Positions 62,091-64,000 of a DNA stretch of 64,000 nucleotides are shown piece after piece (the first letter of the stretch is position 1; every line of letters begins with the position of its first letter). This stretch comes from Clusia tigrina (taxonomy: Eukaryota; Arthropoda; Insecta; Diptera; Clusiidae). The notes beneath the pieces are model-generated. The model saw only the letters and a list, made by a program, of their open reading frames with translations. It was not told the origin of the DNA and ran no database searches. Location of the stretch: the NCBI GenBank assembly GCA_920105625.2, contig OV050032.1, forward strand, positions 131,655,897-131,719,896, written 5' to 3'. The position numbers and the translations under genes were made by a program.

Positions 62091-64000
62091 GGTGTGCTAA
62101 TTATAAGTCCCACCTAGGTGTGCTAATTATAAGTGCCAACAAGGTGTGCTAATTATATGTCCACTTTGGTGTGCTATTTATATGTCCAACCTAGGTGTGC
62201 TAATTATAAGACCCATTTGGGTGTGTGTCAATTTAAAGTGAGAAATCTACAAATTTTTTCGCTTTGAATGTTTTAATTAATTTACACAACTAACTTGGAA
62301 TTAATCTAGACAATTTTGTTGGAATTAATTTGGACAGTTTTTGTGTAAATTTCAAAATTCTATCGTTCCTAATGCTAATTATAAGTCCCTTTTGGGTGTG
62401 TGTCAATTTAAAGTGAGAAATCTAAAAAATTTTTCGATACCAATGTTGGAATTAATTTACACAATGTTGGAATTAATTTACACAATGTTGGAATAAATTT
62501 ACACAATGTTGGAATTAATTTACACAATTAACTTGGAATTAATTTGGACAATTTTGTTGGAATTAATTTGGACAGTTTTTGTGTAAATTTCAAAATTCTA
62601 TCGTTGCTATTTCATCTGGGTGTGCTAATTATAGGTCCCAACAAGGTGTGCTAATTATAAATCCACTTGGGTGTGCTAATTATAAGTCCTACCTTGGTGT
62701 GCTAATTATAAGTCCCATTTGGGTGTGTGTCAATTTAATGTGAGAAAACTAAAAATTTTTTCACTTTGAATGTTGGAATTAATTTACACAATTAACTTGG
62801 AATTAATCTGGACAATTTTGTTGGAATTAATTTGGACAGTTTTTGTGTAAATTTCAAAATTCTATCGTTGCTATTTCATCTGGGTGTGCTAATTATAAGT
62901 CCCAACAAGGTGTGCTAATTATAATTCCCACCTAGGTGTGCTAATTATAAGTCCTACCTTGGTGTGCTAATTATAAGTCCCATTTGGGTGTGTGTCAATT
63001 TAATGTGAGAAAACTAAAAATTTTTTCGCCATGAATGTTGGAATTAATTTACACAACTAACTTGGAATTAATCTGGACAATTATGTTGGAATTAATTTGG
63101 ACAGTTTTTGTGTAAATTTCAAAATTCTATCGTTGCTATTTCATCTCGGTGTGCTAATTATAAGTCCCAACAAGGTGTGCTAATTATAAGTCCCACCTAG
63201 GTGTGCTAATTATAAGTCCTACCTTAGTGTGCTAATTATAAGTCCCATTTGGGTGTGTGTCAATTTAAAGTGAGAAATCCAACATTTTTTCGATATCAAT
63301 GTTGGAATTAATTTACACAATTAACTTGGAGTTAATCTGGACAATTTTGTTGGAATTAATTTGGACAGTTTTTGTGGAAATTTCAAAATTCTATCGTTGC
63401 TATTTCATCTTGGTGTGCTAATTATAAGTCCCAACAAGGTGTGCTAATTATATGTCCACTTTGGTGTGCTATTTATATGTCCCACCTAGGTGTGCTAATT
63501 ATAAGTCCCATTTGGGTGTGTGTCAATTTAATGTGAGAAAACTAAAAATTTTTTCACTTTGAATGTTGGAATTAATTTACACAATTAACTTGGAATTAAT
63601 CTGGACAATTTTGTTGGAATTAATTTGGACAGTTTTTGTGTAAATTTCAAAATTCTATCGTTGCTATTTCATCTGGGTGTGCTAATTATAAGTCCCAACA
63701 AGGTGTGCTAATTATAAGTCCCACCGAGGTGTGCTAATTATAAGTCCTACCTTGGTGTGCTAATTATAAGTCCCATTTGGGTGTGTGTCAATTTAATGTG
63801 AGAAATCTAAAAATTTTTTCGCTATGAATGTTGGAATTAATTTACACAATTAACTAGGAATTAATCTGGACAATTTTGTTGGAATTAATTTGGACAGTTT
63901 TTGTGTAAATTTCAAAATTCTATCGTTGCTATTTCATCTCGGTGTGCTATTTATAAGTCCCAACTAGGTGTGCTAATTATAAGTCCACTTGGGAGTGCTA
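62091..64000 (+). repeat. B block B5-B6-B2-B4-B1-B2-B3 (continues past window)
   Basis: Copy of 34,400-36,309, ending in the D linkers after B3. TAATTCCCACC and AACTAGGAATTAATC are shared with the first copy; AAGACCCATTTGG and CAATTATGTTGG are private. A B7 body would be expected just beyond the right edge. Confidence 0.92.

Overview
The whole 64 kb window is satellite DNA from what looks like eukaryotic heterochromatin. I see no gene I would defend. Every stretch belongs to a few AT-rich repeat families, all head-to-tail on the same strand. The long (AT)n tracts, monomers near 160 bp and nested higher-order repeats (HORs) point to a nuclear chromosome of a plant or animal (centromeric, pericentromeric or sex-chromosome type). 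The sequence alone does not name the species. Only translated repeats keep reading frames open; the longest apparent ORFs are 64 to 130 codons of low-complexity product.

Families, as labelled in the feature list. A: a 162-163 bp unit that contains TTCGGTGTTATTATTA, CAGTATGATCCAAT and TTTGACTGAGGCGGTACAT; about 139 copies. B: a 160-161 bp body that starts GGTGTGTGTCAATTTAA and ends near CTATTTCATCT; about 127 copies in subtypes B1-B8. D: a 26 bp linker made of a constant GGTGTGCTAATTATAAGT plus 8 variable bases; it joins every other element, alone or in runs of up to seven. C: a 163 bp unit with GAATGGCAAAAAGTGGTGG and GTGGGGCCCTCCAA, in five short arrays. T: a single-copy-per-block segment after each C array, made of a tRNA-like 5' part, an A-rich stretch and a long (AT)n tract. 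B subtypes: B1 has CCAACATTTTTTCGATAT; B2 TTTTTTCACTTTGAATG; B3 TTTTTTCGCTATGAATG; B4 TTTTTTCGCCATGAATG with ACAACTAAC; B5 CTACAAATTTTTTCGCTTTG with AATCTAGAC; B6, B7 and B8 have TTTTTCGATACCAATG followed by tandem 21-mers (B6 carries GGAATAAAT in the third 21-mer, B7 ends in a private 45 bp tail, B8 carries ATGGTGG).

Layout: five C+T blocks (about 9.5-10.8, 18.2-19.5, 29.8-30.8, 41.6-42.6 and 57.5-58.5 kb) divide the window. After each T segment comes the same B order, B8-B4-B1-B2-B3, then a long A array, then alternating B and A blocks. The fullest B order is B5-B6-B2-B4-B1-B2-B3-(D run)-B7, followed by an A unit with a perfect 29 bp palindrome. Superimposed are large duplications: about 2.9 kb tandem near the left edge, 8.7 kb tandem (about 9.3-18.0 and 18.0-26.8 kb), 3.5 kb tandem (about 34.3-36.8 and 37.8-40.3 kb), and long-distance copies at 42.7-43.2 kb and 27.7-28.1 kb spacing. 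The last reproduces about 14 kb (22-36.3 kb at 50-64 kb).

The parts most worth a second look are two hairpins created inside A units by apparent template switching (one present in a flipped form in a single copy), the near-identical length of A, B and C, the recognisable homology of B and C, and the tRNA-like segment preserved in all five C+T blocks. Coordinates and unit counts were read by eye; block edges may be off by a few bases, and family edges are conventions because units share the D linker.
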